A stretch of DNA of 64,000 nucleotides, from assembly GCF_947495315.1 (NCBI RefSeq), contig NZ_CANLYD010000016.1, positions 62,001 through 126,000 on the forward strand, in the 5' to 3' direction. This document shows positions 26,053-35,756 of this stretch, one piece after another (within the stretch, counting starts at the first letter, position 1; every line of letters starts with the position of its first letter). The notes beneath the pieces are model-generated. The model was not told the DNA's origin. It did no database searches and worked only from the letters and a program-made list of their open reading frames with translations. Origin of the DNA: an uncultured Aquimarina sp. Lineage in GTDB: Bacteria > Bacteroidota > Bacteroidia > Flavobacteriales > Flavobacteriaceae. The translations under genes and the position numbers were made by a program.

Positions 26053-27234
26053 ATGTGTCTACATAAAATAATATTCAGGATTGTATGCTTATTAAGCACA
26101 ATTCATACTTTTGGACAAGAGGGTAAAGGAATCTATTTAAATACCTCAGAACATTCTATACTTTCAGAGTGGGTGTATAAAGAAATACATTATACAGTGA
26201 GTCTTCCTCCTTCCTATGAAAATAGTACTACTTCGAGTTTTCCGGTGGTTTTTCTATTAGAAAGTGATTATCATTTGCATTATGCAACTACAACAGTTGA
26301 GGTTATGAGCAAAGAAGGACAGATACCCGAAATGATTATTGTAGGGATTCCTGCATATGATAATGGAAAAAAATATTTTATAGAAGATAAGGTGCTAACC
26401 GAGACTGAACTTATAATACGTCAAAACATCCGGATGAACGATAAAAAGTTTCTTAATTTTCTTGAAAAAGAATTACTCCCGGAAGTCAATAAAAATTTTA
26501 GAACTAAGAATTATAGTGTTTTAGTAGGTAATGTATCCAATGGTCTATTGGTTACAGAAGCATATCTAAACAATAGTATCTTCAATTCTTATGTAGCTAT
26601 AAACTCTGGTTTTTGGAAAGAGGAGCTATCTACAATCGACGTTATAGATACTACACTAACCAATACTATAAAGAAGAAACGTTTTTATTTTTCTGGTTTC
26701 GATAACATAGAAAATATAAATAGTACTATGGTCGACATCAGAAATAATCAAGAATATTTATACACCTCACTTAAAAACAATGGAATATCCCATAATAATA
26801 TCAGATTTCAGATTTTTGATGAAGGAAGTAATGAAAGCATTTCTTTAATAAGTCTGTATCACGGATTTCGATTTGTTTTTGAAGACTATGTATTACCAAT
26901 GTCGGCTACAATAACTATAGATGATGTCGTTAAGCATTATGATGCATTGTCTGAAGATTTAGGAGTTAGTTTCTTACCTCCAGAGAATATAGTAAATATG
27001 ATTGCTTGGGCTAAGTTTAATGCTAATGAGAGAGAACAAGCTTATGAGCTTTTTGATTTAAATATTAGTAACTACCCATTATCTCATACGGCATACGAAA
27101 TGCTGGGATATGCATATAATAATGATGGTAAGCATAAAGAAGCTATTATAAGTTTTGAAAAATCTTTGGAAATAAATTCTCATAAAAATGAAAGAATTCT
27201 AAAGTTAGTAAAAAACCTAAAGGCAAAGAAATAA
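26053..27234 (+). CDS. Catalytically dead esterase paralogue with TPR-like tail
   Basis: Residues about 25-285 align by eye with the preceding esterase (signal peptide, VSLPPSYENS, KKFLNFLEKELLPEVN, NNSIFNSYVAINSGFW), but the catalytic positions have changed: GHSLGG has become GNVSNG (Ser to Val), DPSFWW has become NSGFWK, and DENHGT has become DEGSNES. Serine hydrolase activity is therefore unlikely. Residues about 310-393 form a TPR-like helical tail (EREQAYELFDLNISNYP, HKEAIISFEKSLEINS). It may be a binding or regulatory partner of the active enzyme. The frame is intact, which argues for retained function rather than decay. Confidence 0.8.
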   Translation: MCLHKIIFRIVCLLSTIHTFGQEGKGIYLNTSEHSILSEWVYKEIHYTVSLPPSYENSTTSSFPVVFLLESDYHLHYATTTVEVMSKEGQIPEMIIVGIPAYDNGKKYFIEDKVLTETELIIRQNIRMNDKKFLNFLEKELLPEVNKNFRTKNYSVLVGNVSNGLLVTEAYLNNSIFNSYVAINSGFWKEELSTIDVIDTTLTNTIKKKRFYFSGFDNIENINSTMVDIRNNQEYLYTSLKNNGISHNNIRFQIFDEGSNESISLISLYHGFRFVFEDYVLPMSATITIDDVVKHYDALSEDLGVSFLPPENIVNMIAWAKFNANEREQAYELFDLNISNYPLSHTAYEMLGYAYNNDGKHKEAIISFEKSLEINSHKNERILKLVKNLKAKK

Positions 27235-27243
27235 TATAGTCAA

Positions 27244-27597
27244 TTATAAAAATGATATTGTTTCTATGTGTAAATAGGTAATATAAAGTGTAACCGTATG
27301 TATCAATTGATCTAAGCCCAAAAGAGGAAAAAAGATTCGAGGATTCTCTCGATAGCGCATTGTGAGTTTGCTAGTAAAGAAATCGGTGAAGCCATGTAAA
27401 AAGCTATTTATTAAAACGTAAGCAATGGCAGTTTTAATAGAAAATAAGAAAACACTAAATGTCGCTAATGTAATAGTATAAACTATAACATGAACGAATA
27501 GCCATTTCAGTTCTTCACTCTTTCCCAGAGCCATTTTAGAGGTTTGAAATGCAAAATCTCCCATCCAGTGCGCTATTAGAATCCAGCTAAAGATCAT
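27244..27597 (-). CDS. DUF3307 small membrane protein
   Basis: A 117-residue protein with four hydrophobic segments. The start ILIAHWMGDFAFQ, the middle INSFLHGFTDFFTSK and the end LLGLDQLIHTVTLYITY are the His/Asp-bearing membrane motifs of DUF3307. The biochemical role of this family is not known. It converges on the dead esterase gene. Confidence 0.8.
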   Translation of the reverse strand: MIFSWILIAHWMGDFAFQTSKMALGKSEELKWLFVHVIVYTITLATFSVFLFSIKTAIAYVLINSFLHGFTDFFTSKLTMRYRENPRIFFPLLGLDQLIHTVTLYITYLHIETISFL

Positions 27598-27761
27598 AGC
27601 TAAAAGATATCAATTCAGGTTGTTATAACCTAATTGTTACCATAAAGTTTTAATAATTGTAGCCGAAAACACACAAAAAGAGCGTAAACTTAAGTATATT
27701 GTAGTATCAATAGTTTTGAACCAAATCGTGAGCTACTTACTCTTTTATGAGATGAATATGC

Positions 27762-27777
27762 ACTAATGTGCATTAGT
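27762..27777. promoter_or_regulatory. Inverted repeat upstream of the cyclase gene, possible operator
   Basis: ACTAATG-TG-CATTAGT is a perfect 7-bp inverted repeat 25 bases before the ATG of the cyclase. It has the size of a dimeric regulator site and no terminator tail. A role is only inferred from position. Confidence 0.3.
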
Positions 27778-27801
27778 TATATATAAGTTTAATACTATCA
27801 G

Positions 27802-29772
27802 ATGTTTCGTACTTTCCGTCATCGATTGTTATTTTGGTTTCTGGTTTTCATCAGCTTTAGCTTTGTGATTATCATGCTTTCTATTACATATCTTCAAAAG
27901 CGAGAAACTGTATTAAAACGAACTGAAGCTATTGAGAAATCTTATGTGATGCTTTTAAAAAGTGCAAAAGCGCAGCAGGATTTTTTTAGTCACGCAAGCA
28001 GAGATCCTCAATTCTTTAAAACTGGAGATAATCAATACCTAGATCAGTACCTTACCTTATTAGACAGTACAAGATCGTATCTGATGCAATTAGATTTTGA
28101 AGAAGAATCAGCATTAGTAGGAGGGATCGAATTTATAAAATCTGATATCGCAGAAATTGATGCTGTTTTTCTAGAGCTTATTGAACAAATTCAGGCAAGA
28201 GGGTATAAAAACTTCAATTTGGAAGGCTCTATGAGAAAAGATGCGCATTGGTTAGAGCAAATTGATGAGATCGCTACAGAAGACATTCTTTTTCTAAGAA
28301 GATATGAGAAAGATTATATCATGCGTAACGAATCTGTTTATGTTACTAAACTGAATGAACTAGTTACTAAACTGCGGCAACAAACTCTAAATAGCAGAAG
28401 AATATCTAAGGCTCGGAAAAAGACAATCTTATATTATTTGGATGGATATCGTAATAAGTTTATTCAATTAGTAAAACTTGATCAACGTATTGGAATACGG
28501 GACAATTCTGGCTTAAAACAGAAACTAGATCAGAAGATAACGATTTGTGAAGAGGATTTTAGCAATCTTGTGTTGTTCACCGAGGAATGGGCAAAAGCAG
28601 AATTTAAACAACTTACTATTTATTTTGGGGTGATTTCTTTTCTATTATTGATCGTGAGTATATGGATTAGTGCGCTTATCTCTAGAAAAATTACGAAACC
28701 GCTGACAGAACTCACAAAACACATTACACGATTTGTAGATAGTAACTTTACGCTAGAAACAGAACACCCATTGATTCGTACGGACGATGAAATAGGAAGT
28801 CTTACTCGCAATTTTTCCTTTCTTAAAGATGAGGTTATTTCTCGACTAAAATTTTTTAAGCAAAAGGTCGATGAACGTACAGAAGAGTTAGCCACCGCTA
28901 ATAAAAGATTACTTCGCCTGAGTAAAGCGAATAGCCGTTTTGTACCAGAAGAATTTCTTCAGAATCTTGGTAGAGAAAGTATAGAGGATGTACAATTAGG
29001 AGATCAGGTAGAACGAGAAATGACAGTAGTTTTTTCGGATATTAGAGAGTTTACTAAAATATCAGAATTATTAAGTCCTCAGGAGAATTTTGACTTTCTT
29101 AATGAATATCTAAGCGGAATTGTTCCTATAATTCAACGAAACGGAGGTTTTATAGATAAATTTATAGGAGATTCTGTAATGGCATTGTTCCCGGATAATC
29201 CTGATGCAGCGATACAAACTGTTTTCGAATTTGAAGACTTTATCTCGGCCTATAATCAAAGACTTCAGAAAAACATATCACTTCCAATACAAATAGGAAC
29301 CGGGATTCATACCGGTAAGCTAATTTTGGGAACAATAGGCCATGATCATAGGTTAGAAACAACAGTTATTTCTGATGCCGTTAATACAGCTTCTCGTGTA
29401 GAAGGTCTTACCAAATATTATGACGCGAAAGTCATTGGTACTGAACATACCTTATCCAAACTTAAAAATAAAAAGTCATTTCATTATAGATTTCTGGATA
29501 CGGTGAAAGTGAAAGGGAAAACGAAAACATTATCAGTCTATGAATTTATATGCCCTGGAGAAAAAACAAAATTAAGCTATCTTAAAACTTATAATAAAGG
29601 AATAAAGTTTATAGAAAATAAAAAGATTAGAGAAGCAGCAGTCATATTTTCGGAACTACACAGAGTAAACCCTAAAGACAGAGCGGTTGAAATATTTTTT
29701 GAAAGATGCGAAAATTATTTAGATAAGAAAACATCCTCCTGGGATGAAATAACACATATGATTACCAAATAA
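27802..29772 (+). CDS. Transmembrane HAMP-linked class III nucleotide cyclase
   Basis: A 656-residue signalling enzyme. An N-terminal membrane segment (about 10-30), a long helical extracytoplasmic region, a second membrane segment (about 273-293), a HAMP domain (ISRKITKPLTELTKHI), a coiled coil and the cyclase domain follow in order. Metal-binding Asp413 (FSDIREFT) and Asp457 (FIGDSVMALF) are present, as are GIHTGKLILGTIG and SDAVNTASRVEGL (the Asn/Arg pair). A TPR-like tail (KGIKFIENKKIREAAVIFSE) ends the protein. It is 6 bases upstream of a transhydrogenase-like gene and probably co-transcribed with it. Confidence 0.9.
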   Translation: MFRTFRHRLLFWFLVFISFSFVIIMLSITYLQKRETVLKRTEAIEKSYVMLLKSAKAQQDFFSHASRDPQFFKTGDNQYLDQYLTLLDSTRSYLMQLDFEEESALVGGIEFIKSDIAEIDAVFLELIEQIQARGYKNFNLEGSMRKDAHWLEQIDEIATEDILFLRRYEKDYIMRNESVYVTKLNELVTKLRQQTLNSRRISKARKKTILYYLDGYRNKFIQLVKLDQRIGIRDNSGLKQKLDQKITICEEDFSNLVLFTEEWAKAEFKQLTIYFGVISFLLLIVSIWISALISRKITKPLTELTKHITRFVDSNFTLETEHPLIRTDDEIGSLTRNFSFLKDEVISRLKFFKQKVDERTEELATANKRLLRLSKANSRFVPEEFLQNLGRESIEDVQLGDQVEREMTVVFSDIREFTKISELLSPQENFDFLNEYLSGIVPIIQRNGGFIDKFIGDSVMALFPDNPDAAIQTVFEFEDFISAYNQRLQKNISLPIQIGTGIHTGKLILGTIGHDHRLETTVISDAVNTASRVEGLTKYYDAKVIGTEHTLSKLKNKKSFHYRFLDTVKVKGKTKTLSVYEFICPGEKTKLSYLKTYNKGIKFIENKKIREAAVIFSELHRVNPKDRAVEIFFERCENYLDKKTSSWDEITHMITK

Positions 29773-29778
29773 TAGTGA

Positions 29779-31206
29779 ATGAAAAAGAAATTTGATCTTA
29801 TTGTCATTGGCTCAGGGCCTGCCGGTGAAAAAGCTGCAGCAAAAGCAGCATATTTTGGATACAAAGTGGCTATCATAGAAAAAGAACGTAGATACGGTGG
29901 TGCAGGAGTACAGACAGGTACATTACCATCCAAAACACTAAAAGAGACTGCCTTATATCTATCCGGAATATATCAGAAAGGAATATTTGGTGTGGATAAA
30001 CAAATAGGAAGGGAAACAGGAGTACACGATTTTTTATATCGTAAAAATATTGTGACCAATCATATGCATAAAACAGTAGCACATAATCTTAGGAAACATG
30101 GAATAGAAGTTTTTGAAGGTTTTGCCAGTTTTATAGATACTACACATATCAAGATATCCGGAGAACTAGAGCAGATTATCGAAGGGAAGTTTATTCTCAT
30201 AGCCACAGGATCATACCCTTATCATCCAGAAAACATCCCATTTGATGATAAACGAGTATTAGATTCTGATTCTATTCTTAATATTAAACGATTTCCAAAA
30301 TCTATTTGTGTATTAGGAGCTGGAGTAATTGGCTGTGAATATGCCACAATTTTTGGTGCGATGGGTGTTAAAACTTTTATCGTGAATGATCATGATAAAA
30401 TTTTAGGGTTTCTGGATTCAGAAATATCCGAAGCACTTGTAGAGCAAATGCGAAAAAATGAAATCAAAATCTTATTTAATAATTCTGTCGTAGAATTTGA
30501 GATTTCTGATGACGAAATGCAACCACTAAGGTTAAAATTGAGGTCAGGAGAATATCTTAATGTAGAAATGTTCTTATTCGCTGCAGGGAGAAGTGGGAAT
30601 ATTAAAGGATTGAATTGTGATGGGATTGGATTAGAAACAGGAAAACGAGAAACGGTTTTGGTAAATGATAAGTTTCAGACCAATATCCCTAACATTTATG
30701 CTGTTGGTGATGTGATAGGTTTCCCGGCTTTAGCTAGTACTAGTATGGAACAAGGACGCCTGGCAGTCACGAATATGTTTGATACTGCAGATTTAGAATC
30801 TATGGCTGATGTTTTTCCGTATGGCATTTATACAGTTCCTGAAGTCTCAATGGTTGGGATCACAGAAGAACAAGCTAAAGCTAGTAATATTGATTATGGA
30901 GTAGGATATAGCTATTTTAGGGACACAGCTAGAGGGAAAATTATGGGAGATAATGATAACGGATATTTAAAATTAATTTTTGATAAGAAATCTAAAGTGA
31001 TAAAAGGTGTTCATATTATGGGACATTTTGCCACAGAATTGATCCACTTTGGTATGCAATTAGTACAAGAGAACAAAACGCTGGATCACCTTATTTCGAC
31101 AGTGTTTAATTATCCTACATTACACGATTTATACAAATACGCCAGTTATGATGGTTTAGGTAATATCGCAGGTAAAAAGGTAAAGACAGCCGGAGAGGTG
31201 ATATAG
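29779..31206 (+). CDS. SthA-like pyridine nucleotide oxidoreductase lacking redox cysteines
   Basis: A 475-residue FAD enzyme of the pyridine-nucleotide disulphide oxidoreductase family. The FAD motif is IGSGPAGEKAAAKAA, the NAD(P) motif CVLGAGVIGCEYATIFG, the second FAD motif IYAVGDVIGF, and the C-terminal dimer region FNYPTLHDLYKYASYDGL resembles soluble transhydrogenase SthA. The active-site segment reads GGAGVQTGTLPSKTLKE, with no cysteine at either of the two disulphide positions; proteobacterial SthA keeps the first. It thus cannot work as a disulphide reductase and probably moves hydride between NADPH and NAD+ or another acceptor. The start lies 6 bases after the cyclase stop. Confidence 0.85.
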   Translation: MKKKFDLIVIGSGPAGEKAAAKAAYFGYKVAIIEKERRYGGAGVQTGTLPSKTLKETALYLSGIYQKGIFGVDKQIGRETGVHDFLYRKNIVTNHMHKTVAHNLRKHGIEVFEGFASFIDTTHIKISGELEQIIEGKFILIATGSYPYHPENIPFDDKRVLDSDSILNIKRFPKSICVLGAGVIGCEYATIFGAMGVKTFIVNDHDKILGFLDSEISEALVEQMRKNEIKILFNNSVVEFEISDDEMQPLRLKLRSGEYLNVEMFLFAAGRSGNIKGLNCDGIGLETGKRETVLVNDKFQTNIPNIYAVGDVIGFPALASTSMEQGRLAVTNMFDTADLESMADVFPYGIYTVPEVSMVGITEEQAKASNIDYGVGYSYFRDTARGKIMGDNDNGYLKLIFDKKSKVIKGVHIMGHFATELIHFGMQLVQENKTLDHLISTVFNYPTLHDLYKYASYDGLGNIAGKKVKTAGEVI

Positions 31207-31395
31207 TTTTTGAAAAGAGTTTATTTTTTTATAATAGATATAGGTTTATAAAGAATATTAGCTCTCCAGATTAATTAATCAAAAACTCATCTTACCGGTT
31301 ACTTTTTAGTTTGATTAGATAAAAATTCACGTGTTTTTACGCATAGATAAATCATCTAATCTTATTAGATTTATTGCACTTAAAACCTTCATAAG

Positions 31396-32526
31396 ATGAT
31401 AAAATCCAAAATATGTATTGTTGTAGCATTACTAGCTGCAGTTATTACTTTTAGTAGTTGTGATAAACAACATAAGAAAAAGCAAATCACATCAGAAGAT
31501 GTCGAAGTTGTAAAAGATTCTATTTTGTTTAGTTTCTCTTTTGTAGGTTGCAATAGAGTCCAATATGGTGATTGGCATAATGATAATGCTACAAATGCTT
31601 CTACAGCGAATCTTTCGGTATTAAAAAGGATATTTGATGATGTGACCAGTCTAGAACAGAAACCGTCTTTGTTTTTCTTTTTGGGTGATTTGGTACTGGC
31701 AGAATCAGATACGATCAATTTAGATGCACAGCTAAAAGCTTGGGTAGAATTATATGAAGATAAAGCCTTTAGTACCATTAGTGATTCTGGAATAGAGCTC
31801 GTTGCTGTTCCTGGAAATCATGAAATGTTATTTTATAATACAAGTGATGATAAAGAATACCCTTTAGCAGGTTCTACTCCTGTTTGGATAAAATATATGA
31901 AACCATATATGCCAGCTGATCGAAACCATATCACTGGAAAGGATAGTTTAGTGAATCAGATGACTTTTTCTTTTGCGCGTAATAATGTAGGATTTGTAGT
32001 AATGAATACGGATACCTATAATCAACCAAATCCACTAACTAAAGAAAACCCTTATGGTTTTGAAGGCCTAATACCTACACAGTGGATTGTTAATCAAATT
32101 AAGCAATACAAACAGAATCCAGATATAGATCATATTTTTGTTTTAGGACATAAGCCTTATTATGTGGATGGTAAACCAGAAACCGGACATAAGGGATTTC
32201 CTGAGGGTCCAGTTCTTTGGCCAGAACTTCAAAAAAATGAAGTTGTAGCTATGCTATCTGCTCATGTTCATGATTATCAGCGTATGCAACCAGGCGGCAC
32301 AGGCACTTACCAGATCATTGCAGGAAATGGTGGAAGCAAAGGACCAGCTGCCTTTTTTGGTTATAGTACGATTAATATTATGAGTAATGGAGAAGTGCAA
32401 TTTATTTCCAGAGGATTTGATAAAGGGAGCCCTTACTATCAAGATGTACCTAGCAATCCTATAAAAGTACAAGATAGTACCATGTTAACTTGGTCTAAGA
32501 ATACTAATCCTTATCAGAATAATTAG
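31396..32526 (+). CDS. Metallophosphoesterase lipoprotein (calcineurin-like)
   Basis: A 376-residue lipoprotein (lipobox FSSC, Cys22). The di-metal site motifs are in order: GCNRVQYGDWH, FFLGDLVLAE (GD), VPGNHEM (GNHE), FVLGHKPYY and SAHVHDYQRM (the GHxH equivalent with Ala for Gly). This is the layout of purple acid phosphatase-like calcineurin-fold enzymes. It probably hydrolyses phosphate esters in the periplasm or at the surface. It stands alone between two larger units. Confidence 0.87.
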   Translation: MIKSKICIVVALLAAVITFSSCDKQHKKKQITSEDVEVVKDSILFSFSFVGCNRVQYGDWHNDNATNASTANLSVLKRIFDDVTSLEQKPSLFFFLGDLVLAESDTINLDAQLKAWVELYEDKAFSTISDSGIELVAVPGNHEMLFYNTSDDKEYPLAGSTPVWIKYMKPYMPADRNHITGKDSLVNQMTFSFARNNVGFVVMNTDTYNQPNPLTKENPYGFEGLIPTQWIVNQIKQYKQNPDIDHIFVLGHKPYYVDGKPETGHKGFPEGPVLWPELQKNEVVAMLSAHVHDYQRMQPGGTGTYQIIAGNGGSKGPAAFFGYSTINIMSNGEVQFISRGFDKGSPYYQDVPSNPIKVQDSTMLTWSKNTNPYQNN

Positions 32527-32553
32527 TGAAAAGATGTAATACCTTTTGATTTT

Positions 32554-32580
32554 CAGCCGGAATCATATTCTATTTGGCTG
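32554..32580 (+). terminator. Weak terminator-like hairpin
   Basis: CAGCC (32554-32558) and GGCTG (32576-32580) with an inner GAAT/ATTC pair follow the phosphoesterase stop. There is no T-run on the plus strand, so the call is tentative. Confidence 0.3.
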
Positions 32581-32804
32581 TAAAAAAATCAATTTTTGTA
32601 AAACGATGTCACTTTTAATAAAATAGTATCTAATGTTTCTAATTAGATTTACAATGAAAATATAGATAGCAGTATAAAATTTATCATTATTAAATAATTT
32701 ATTCTACAACTATATGATAAATTGATATGTTTTAATAAATCTGGAATATCAAATTTTTATTGTAATTTATATTCAGTACTTAAGTATAGGATAATTTAAG
32801 TTGT

Positions 32805-34937
32805 ATGAATAGAAAACCGTTTTTTAAAAAACTAACAATTATACTTAGTATTGTTTTATTTTACCAGAATTCCTGTTATAGTCAGGAAGGTAAAACGGTA
32901 AGGGAGCAGATTGATAGTTTACAAACGCTTCTGAAATTGAAACCTACGGATAGCTTATCTATATTTATAGACCTTACTGATTCATATAATAACCTTCAAA
33001 ACGATTCTGCAAATATTTATATGGACAAATCTTTATCCATATTAAATACGGCTGTTTCTGATAATAGGAAAGTTTATGAGGTACTAACACAAAAACATTC
33101 GTTTTTCGTGCAAAAGTATGCAATGGATAGTATAAAAAAGATAAACCTTAAGAGATTAAACATTGCAAATGAAATAGAGGATGATGAACTAGTTTTTGAT
33201 TGTTATAGCGATATCGCTGCCTATCAAGTAGTAATGAGAAGATTTGATTCAGCAACTTATTTTTTTGATAATGCTAAATTGATTCTGCCCAAAATTAACG
33301 ATAAGGAATCGATAGCAAGTTATTATACAAATTTAGGAATGTTTAATGCAGAAAAAGGAGATTTTGATTCTGCAATTAAAAACTACATAATAGCTTTAGA
33401 AATACAAGAGGATCTTAATGATATATATGCACTAGCTTCTATATACAATAGTATTGGAGTACTGTCTTGGCATACTAACGAAATGGAAAAGGTCATATAT
33501 TATGTAGAAAAATCACTTCAGTATAGTAGGGAAATAGGAAATGAAGGACTGATCTGTACTAATTTGTATAATTTAGGAAGTTGTTATCTGGAATTAAAGA
33601 ACACTAAAAAATCTTCAGAGCTTTTAAATGAAGCTTTAGTATATGCAAATAAATTGGAACTCGAATATATAAAAGCTGATATATATAACAACTTAGGAAC
33701 TGTTTCTGTTTTAGAAAAAAAGGATTATGCTACGGCTATTGTTTATAATAAAACGGCATTAGAAATCTATAAAAAAACAGGCGATGAAAAAAGATATATA
33801 GCAACTCTACGAGGTTTGGCTAAGAATTATCTTAATAAAGGAGATTATGAAAAATCTAAGATAATAATTGATAGTGCTTTAGTATTATCAAATCAGAAAA
33901 AGATTATCGAGGAAAAACCAGATCTTTATAAATTGTTATCCAGAATAGATTCAATTAGAGGAGACTACCTTTCTTCTCTTATAAATTATAAAGAATCCAT
34001 ACGAGTATTAGATAGTTTAGAAAAAGTTAAAAGCAGGGATGAAATTAAAGAATTACAGGTTAAATTCGAAACATCCCAAAAAGAAAAAGAGATTACCACC
34101 CTGAATAGCGAAAATAAAATCAAAGAATTACAAATCGTACGCCAACGATATCAGAATTATATATTATGGGCAATTTTGGGAATGTCAGCCATAGCTATAG
34201 GAAGTATTTTTTTCCAGTATAGAATCAAAAAACGGAATAACCTGTTATTATCAAATAAAAATGAAGAAATAGAAGACAAAAACCAGACCTTGATCGATAA
34301 AAGTACGGAGTTAGAGAAAGCATTAGGAGAAAAAGAAGTTTTATTGAAAGAGGTACATCATCGTGTAAAAAATAATCTGCAATTAGTGACTAGTATTCTG
34401 AATCTGCAGGCAGATAGACTTAATGACAAGAAAATTGAAGCCTTTGTAGAGAGAAGTCAAAATAGGATTACATCTATGGCATTAGTGCACCAGATTCTAT
34501 ATTCTAATGATAAAATCGAGCATATAGATTTTCATAAATACTTATTGAAATTAGTAAAAGCGGGTTATGATTCTTTTGACTTTAATGATCAAAAAATAAA
34601 GTATACTATTGATGCAGAAGAATTCTATTTTCATATCGATACCGCAATACCAGTAGGAATTATTGTCAACGAATTGGTGCATAATGCATTTAAATATGCG
34701 TTTGATGGAAAGAAAACCGGGATACTAGGAATTAAGGTATATAAAGAAGTAGAAAAAATAGCCATTCTTATAGAAGATGATGGTATTGGAATTTCGGAAA
34801 AAGACCCTAATAAAGAATCATCGTCATATGGTCTCAAACTGGTAGAATTATTAGTAAGACAAATAAACGGGGAAATGATTGTAAGTAAGAATAATGGAAC
34901 ATCGATTAAAATTTTATTCGAATATTTAAAACCTTAA
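32805..34937 (+). CDS. TPR-containing sensor histidine kinase (HisKA_2 type)
   Basis: A 710-residue kinase. A signal peptide (ending near CYSQE) puts about 420 residues of TPR repeats in the periplasm (e.g. SYYTNLGMFNAEKGDFDSAI), then a coiled coil, one membrane segment (about 450-468), a short coiled linker and a HisKA_2 kinase domain. The phospho-acceptor lies in EVHHRVKNNLQLV (His518/519). ATP-binding motifs are IVNELVHNAFKYA and EDDGIGIS. Its partner response regulator starts 6 bases downstream. Similar TPR kinases are common in flavobacteria; the signal is unknown. Confidence 0.92.
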   Translation: MNRKPFFKKLTIILSIVLFYQNSCYSQEGKTVREQIDSLQTLLKLKPTDSLSIFIDLTDSYNNLQNDSANIYMDKSLSILNTAVSDNRKVYEVLTQKHSFFVQKYAMDSIKKINLKRLNIANEIEDDELVFDCYSDIAAYQVVMRRFDSATYFFDNAKLILPKINDKESIASYYTNLGMFNAEKGDFDSAIKNYIIALEIQEDLNDIYALASIYNSIGVLSWHTNEMEKVIYYVEKSLQYSREIGNEGLICTNLYNLGSCYLELKNTKKSSELLNEALVYANKLELEYIKADIYNNLGTVSVLEKKDYATAIVYNKTALEIYKKTGDEKRYIATLRGLAKNYLNKGDYEKSKIIIDSALVLSNQKKIIEEKPDLYKLLSRIDSIRGDYLSSLINYKESIRVLDSLEKVKSRDEIKELQVKFETSQKEKEITTLNSENKIKELQIVRQRYQNYILWAILGMSAIAIGSIFFQYRIKKRNNLLLSNKNEEIEDKNQTLIDKSTELEKALGEKEVLLKEVHHRVKNNLQLVTSILNLQADRLNDKKIEAFVERSQNRITSMALVHQILYSNDKIEHIDFHKYLLKLVKAGYDSFDFNDQKIKYTIDAEEFYFHIDTAIPVGIIVNELVHNAFKYAFDGKKTGILGIKVYKEVEKIAILIEDDGIGISEKDPNKESSSYGLKLVELLVRQINGEMIVSKNNGTSIKILFEYLKP

Positions 34938-34943
34938 CCAATC

Positions 34944-35687
34944 ATGTCTAAAAAAATACTAATTGTAGAAGATGAGTTGATCATAGCTGCAGATCTGGCT
35001 CGTATTCTAAAAAACAATAGCTGGAATCCTGTGGCAACTTGTACCAGTGTTGAAGAGGCTTTAGAACAGATAGAATTGTTATCCCCTGATATGGTACTTA
35101 TAGATATAAATTTAAGAGGTAAAAAACAGGGTACCGATGTTGCTAATTATCTATTAGAAAAAGATACGATTCCATATATTTTTATTACTTCTTTGTCTGA
35201 TAAATTGACACTTGATGAGGTTAAGAAAACCAGACCTATGGGGTACATTATCAAACCTTTTAAACCAGAAACTATTATTTCCACTATAGAAATAGCTTTT
35301 TCTAATCATAAACACAGAAAATTAGATCCAGTTCGTAATTCCGAGACTCCAGCAAGTGATATCCCTTTTAAATTAAGAAAAGTTACCGATTACATAGTCA
35401 ATAATTTGGATAAAAAACTGGTAGTAAAAGAACTCGCAGAAATGACGAATTGGCAACACCATCATTTTATAAGAAATTTTAAAACTTATATAGGATCTAC
35501 TCCTTACCAATATATACTAGAACAAAAGATCAATAAAGCAAAATCACTACTTACTGAAACTGATTTGCCAATATCCACCATCGCTTATGATCTGGGTTTC
35601 CAAAGTCATTCTAATTTTAGCGTAACCTTTCAGAAAAGTATAGGTACAAATGCAGAAAATTATCGAAGAACCTATAAAAAAAGATGA
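34944..35687 (+). CDS. Response regulator with receiver and AraC-type DNA-binding domain
   Basis: A 247-residue regulator. The receiver (about 1-125) has VEDE, the phospho-acceptor Asp54 in VLIDINLRGKKQGTD, and KPFKP. An AraC/XylS helix-turn-helix pair (about 145-247) follows, with TNWQHHHFIRNFKTYIG and the classic second helix ISTIAYDLGFQSHSNFSVTF. The INLRG...GTD wording is typical of receivers paired with HisKA_2 kinases, which agrees with the upstream gene. The targets are unknown. Confidence 0.92.
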   Translation: MSKKILIVEDELIIAADLARILKNNSWNPVATCTSVEEALEQIELLSPDMVLIDINLRGKKQGTDVANYLLEKDTIPYIFITSLSDKLTLDEVKKTRPMGYIIKPFKPETIISTIEIAFSNHKHRKLDPVRNSETPASDIPFKLRKVTDYIVNNLDKKLVVKELAEMTNWQHHHFIRNFKTYIGSTPYQYILEQKINKAKSLLTETDLPISTIAYDLGFQSHSNFSVTFQKSIGTNAENYRRTYKKR

Positions 35688-35717
35688 ACTTATTCTTTAT
35701 GATGATCCCATTCTTTA

Positions 35718-35756
35718 TAGAGATATACTTAAAAAAACTTTGTAAGTATATCTCTA
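35718..35756. terminator. Long perfect hairpin after the two-component operon
   Basis: TAGAGATATACTT (35718-35730) pairs perfectly over 13 bases with AAGTATATCTCTA (35744-35756), loop of 13. It lies 31 bases after the regulator stop, in the place of a terminator, but the 3' side is an A-run instead of a T-run. Confidence 0.45.
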
